Shown here: positions 13,158 through 13,467 of the stretch, piece by piece
How positions within the stretch are numbered: the stretch's first letter is position 1
Layout: each line of letters starts with the position of its first letter
Source: Donghicola sp036139795
GTDB taxonomy: Bacteria; Pseudomonadota; Alphaproteobacteria; Rhodobacterales; Rhodobacteraceae
Direction of reading: 5' to 3'
Assembly: GCA_036139795.1 (NCBI GenBank)
Contig: JAYZYX010000268.1
Span: 1-13,467, forward strand
Length of the DNA: 13,467 bases
Program-made: the position numbers and the translations under genes
The notes under the pieces: generated by a model
The model's input: the letters and a program-made list of their open reading frames with translations, nothing else
Databases searched by the model: none
Told to the model about the DNA's origin: nothing

Positions 13158-13467
13158 ATGTCTTTGTTGTCCAAAGCGCTTGAGCGGGTCAAACCCTCTC
13201 CCACAGTCGCCGTTACCCAAAAGGCGCGCGAACTGAAGGCCGCAGGGGTGGATGTGATCAGCCTCGGCGCGGGCGAGCCTGACTTTGACACCCCCCAACA
13301 CCTCAAGGACGCCGCTATTGATGCGATAAACCGGGGCGAGACGAAGTACACCGCTCCCGACGGCATCCCGGAGCTGAAAAGCGCCATCTGTGCGAAATTC
13401 GCCCGCGACAACAATCTGGGCTACACGCCTGCACAGGTGATCGTGGGCACAGGCGGCAAGCAGGTGC
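13158..13467 (+). CDS. aspC: aspartate aminotransferase-type PLP enzyme, 3' truncated by window edge
   Basis: The first 103 codons of a class I/II pyridoxal-phosphate aminotransferase (full length about 400 aa). The frame reads MSLLSKALERVKPSPTVAVT, then VISLGAGEPDFDTPQHLKDA, YTAPDGIPELKSAI and VIVGTGGKQV. These match the aspartate aminotransferase subgroup Ib, including the substrate-contacting LGAGEPDFDTP segment. The PLP-binding lysine lies beyond the window. The ATG at 13158 has CGGAG 7 nt upstream. The 89-bp gap to the divergent XRE gene must contain both promoters, though none is obvious. Substrate preference (aspartate, or also prephenate) cannot be decided from this fragment. Confidence 0.95.
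   Translation, partial: MSLLSKALERVKPSPTVAVTQKARELKAAGVDVISLGAGEPDFDTPQHLKDAAIDAINRGETKYTAPDGIPELKSAICAKFARDNNLGYTPAQVIVGTGGKQV

Overview
The window (13,467 bp, moderately GC-rich, C-rich codon third positions) looks like chromosomal DNA of a Rhodobacterales alphaproteobacterium, probably of the Roseobacter group. This rests on protein character (thrS, thyA/folA, sdhE, the LdtR-like MarR protein, intracellular PHA depolymerase) and on compact, often overlapping gene junctions. Most genes are housekeeping genes. No insertion sequence, phage gene, CRISPR array, tRNA or rRNA was seen. The taxonomic call is inference.

Layout. 1-965: 3' part of an intracellular polyhydroxyalkanoate depolymerase, followed by a strong terminator. 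1038-1748 (-): an alpha/beta hydrolase whose nucleophile position is Gly instead of Ser. 1749-2526: about 780 bp without a convincing gene. Its right part holds two perfect and two near-perfect DnaA boxes, all in one orientation, beside an AT-rich stretch with a 16-bp perfect palindrome, making it a candidate replication origin or DnaA-binding region. 2527-3279 (-): an intact ABHD10-like serine hydrolase. 3504-5450: thrS. 5509-6284 (-): a translationally coupled pair, an ABM-fold protein followed by a small P-loop kinase. 6285-6652: a long non-coding leader with several dyads.

6653-9121 is the most notable system, a four-gene bufferin-type RiPP operon. It encodes a Sec-signal precursor with four cysteines (DUF2282/BufA1), an MNIO/DUF692 enzyme (BufB), a DUF2063 partner (BufC) and a DoxX-like membrane protein. 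In characterised members the MNIO enzyme with its partner converts precursor cysteines to thiooxazoles, and the exported peptide sequesters copper in the periplasm. The last three genes overlap or abut. A GC-rich hairpin separates bufA from bufB and may set precursor dosage above enzyme dosage.

9103-9414 (-): an ArsC/YffB-like protein whose 3' end overlaps doxX. 9619-9825: a cold-shock protein with a leader hairpin. 9910-11162 (-): thyA-folA, coupled by an ATGA overlap, for dTMP synthesis and folate recycling. 11349-11777: glyoxalase I. 11817-12314 (-): an LdtR-like MarR regulator preceded by two striking dyads, one of which covers its own Shine-Dalgarno. 12408-13068 (-): an XRE regulator followed closely by sdhE. 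13158-end: the start of an aspartate-type aminotransferase, divergent from the XRE gene.
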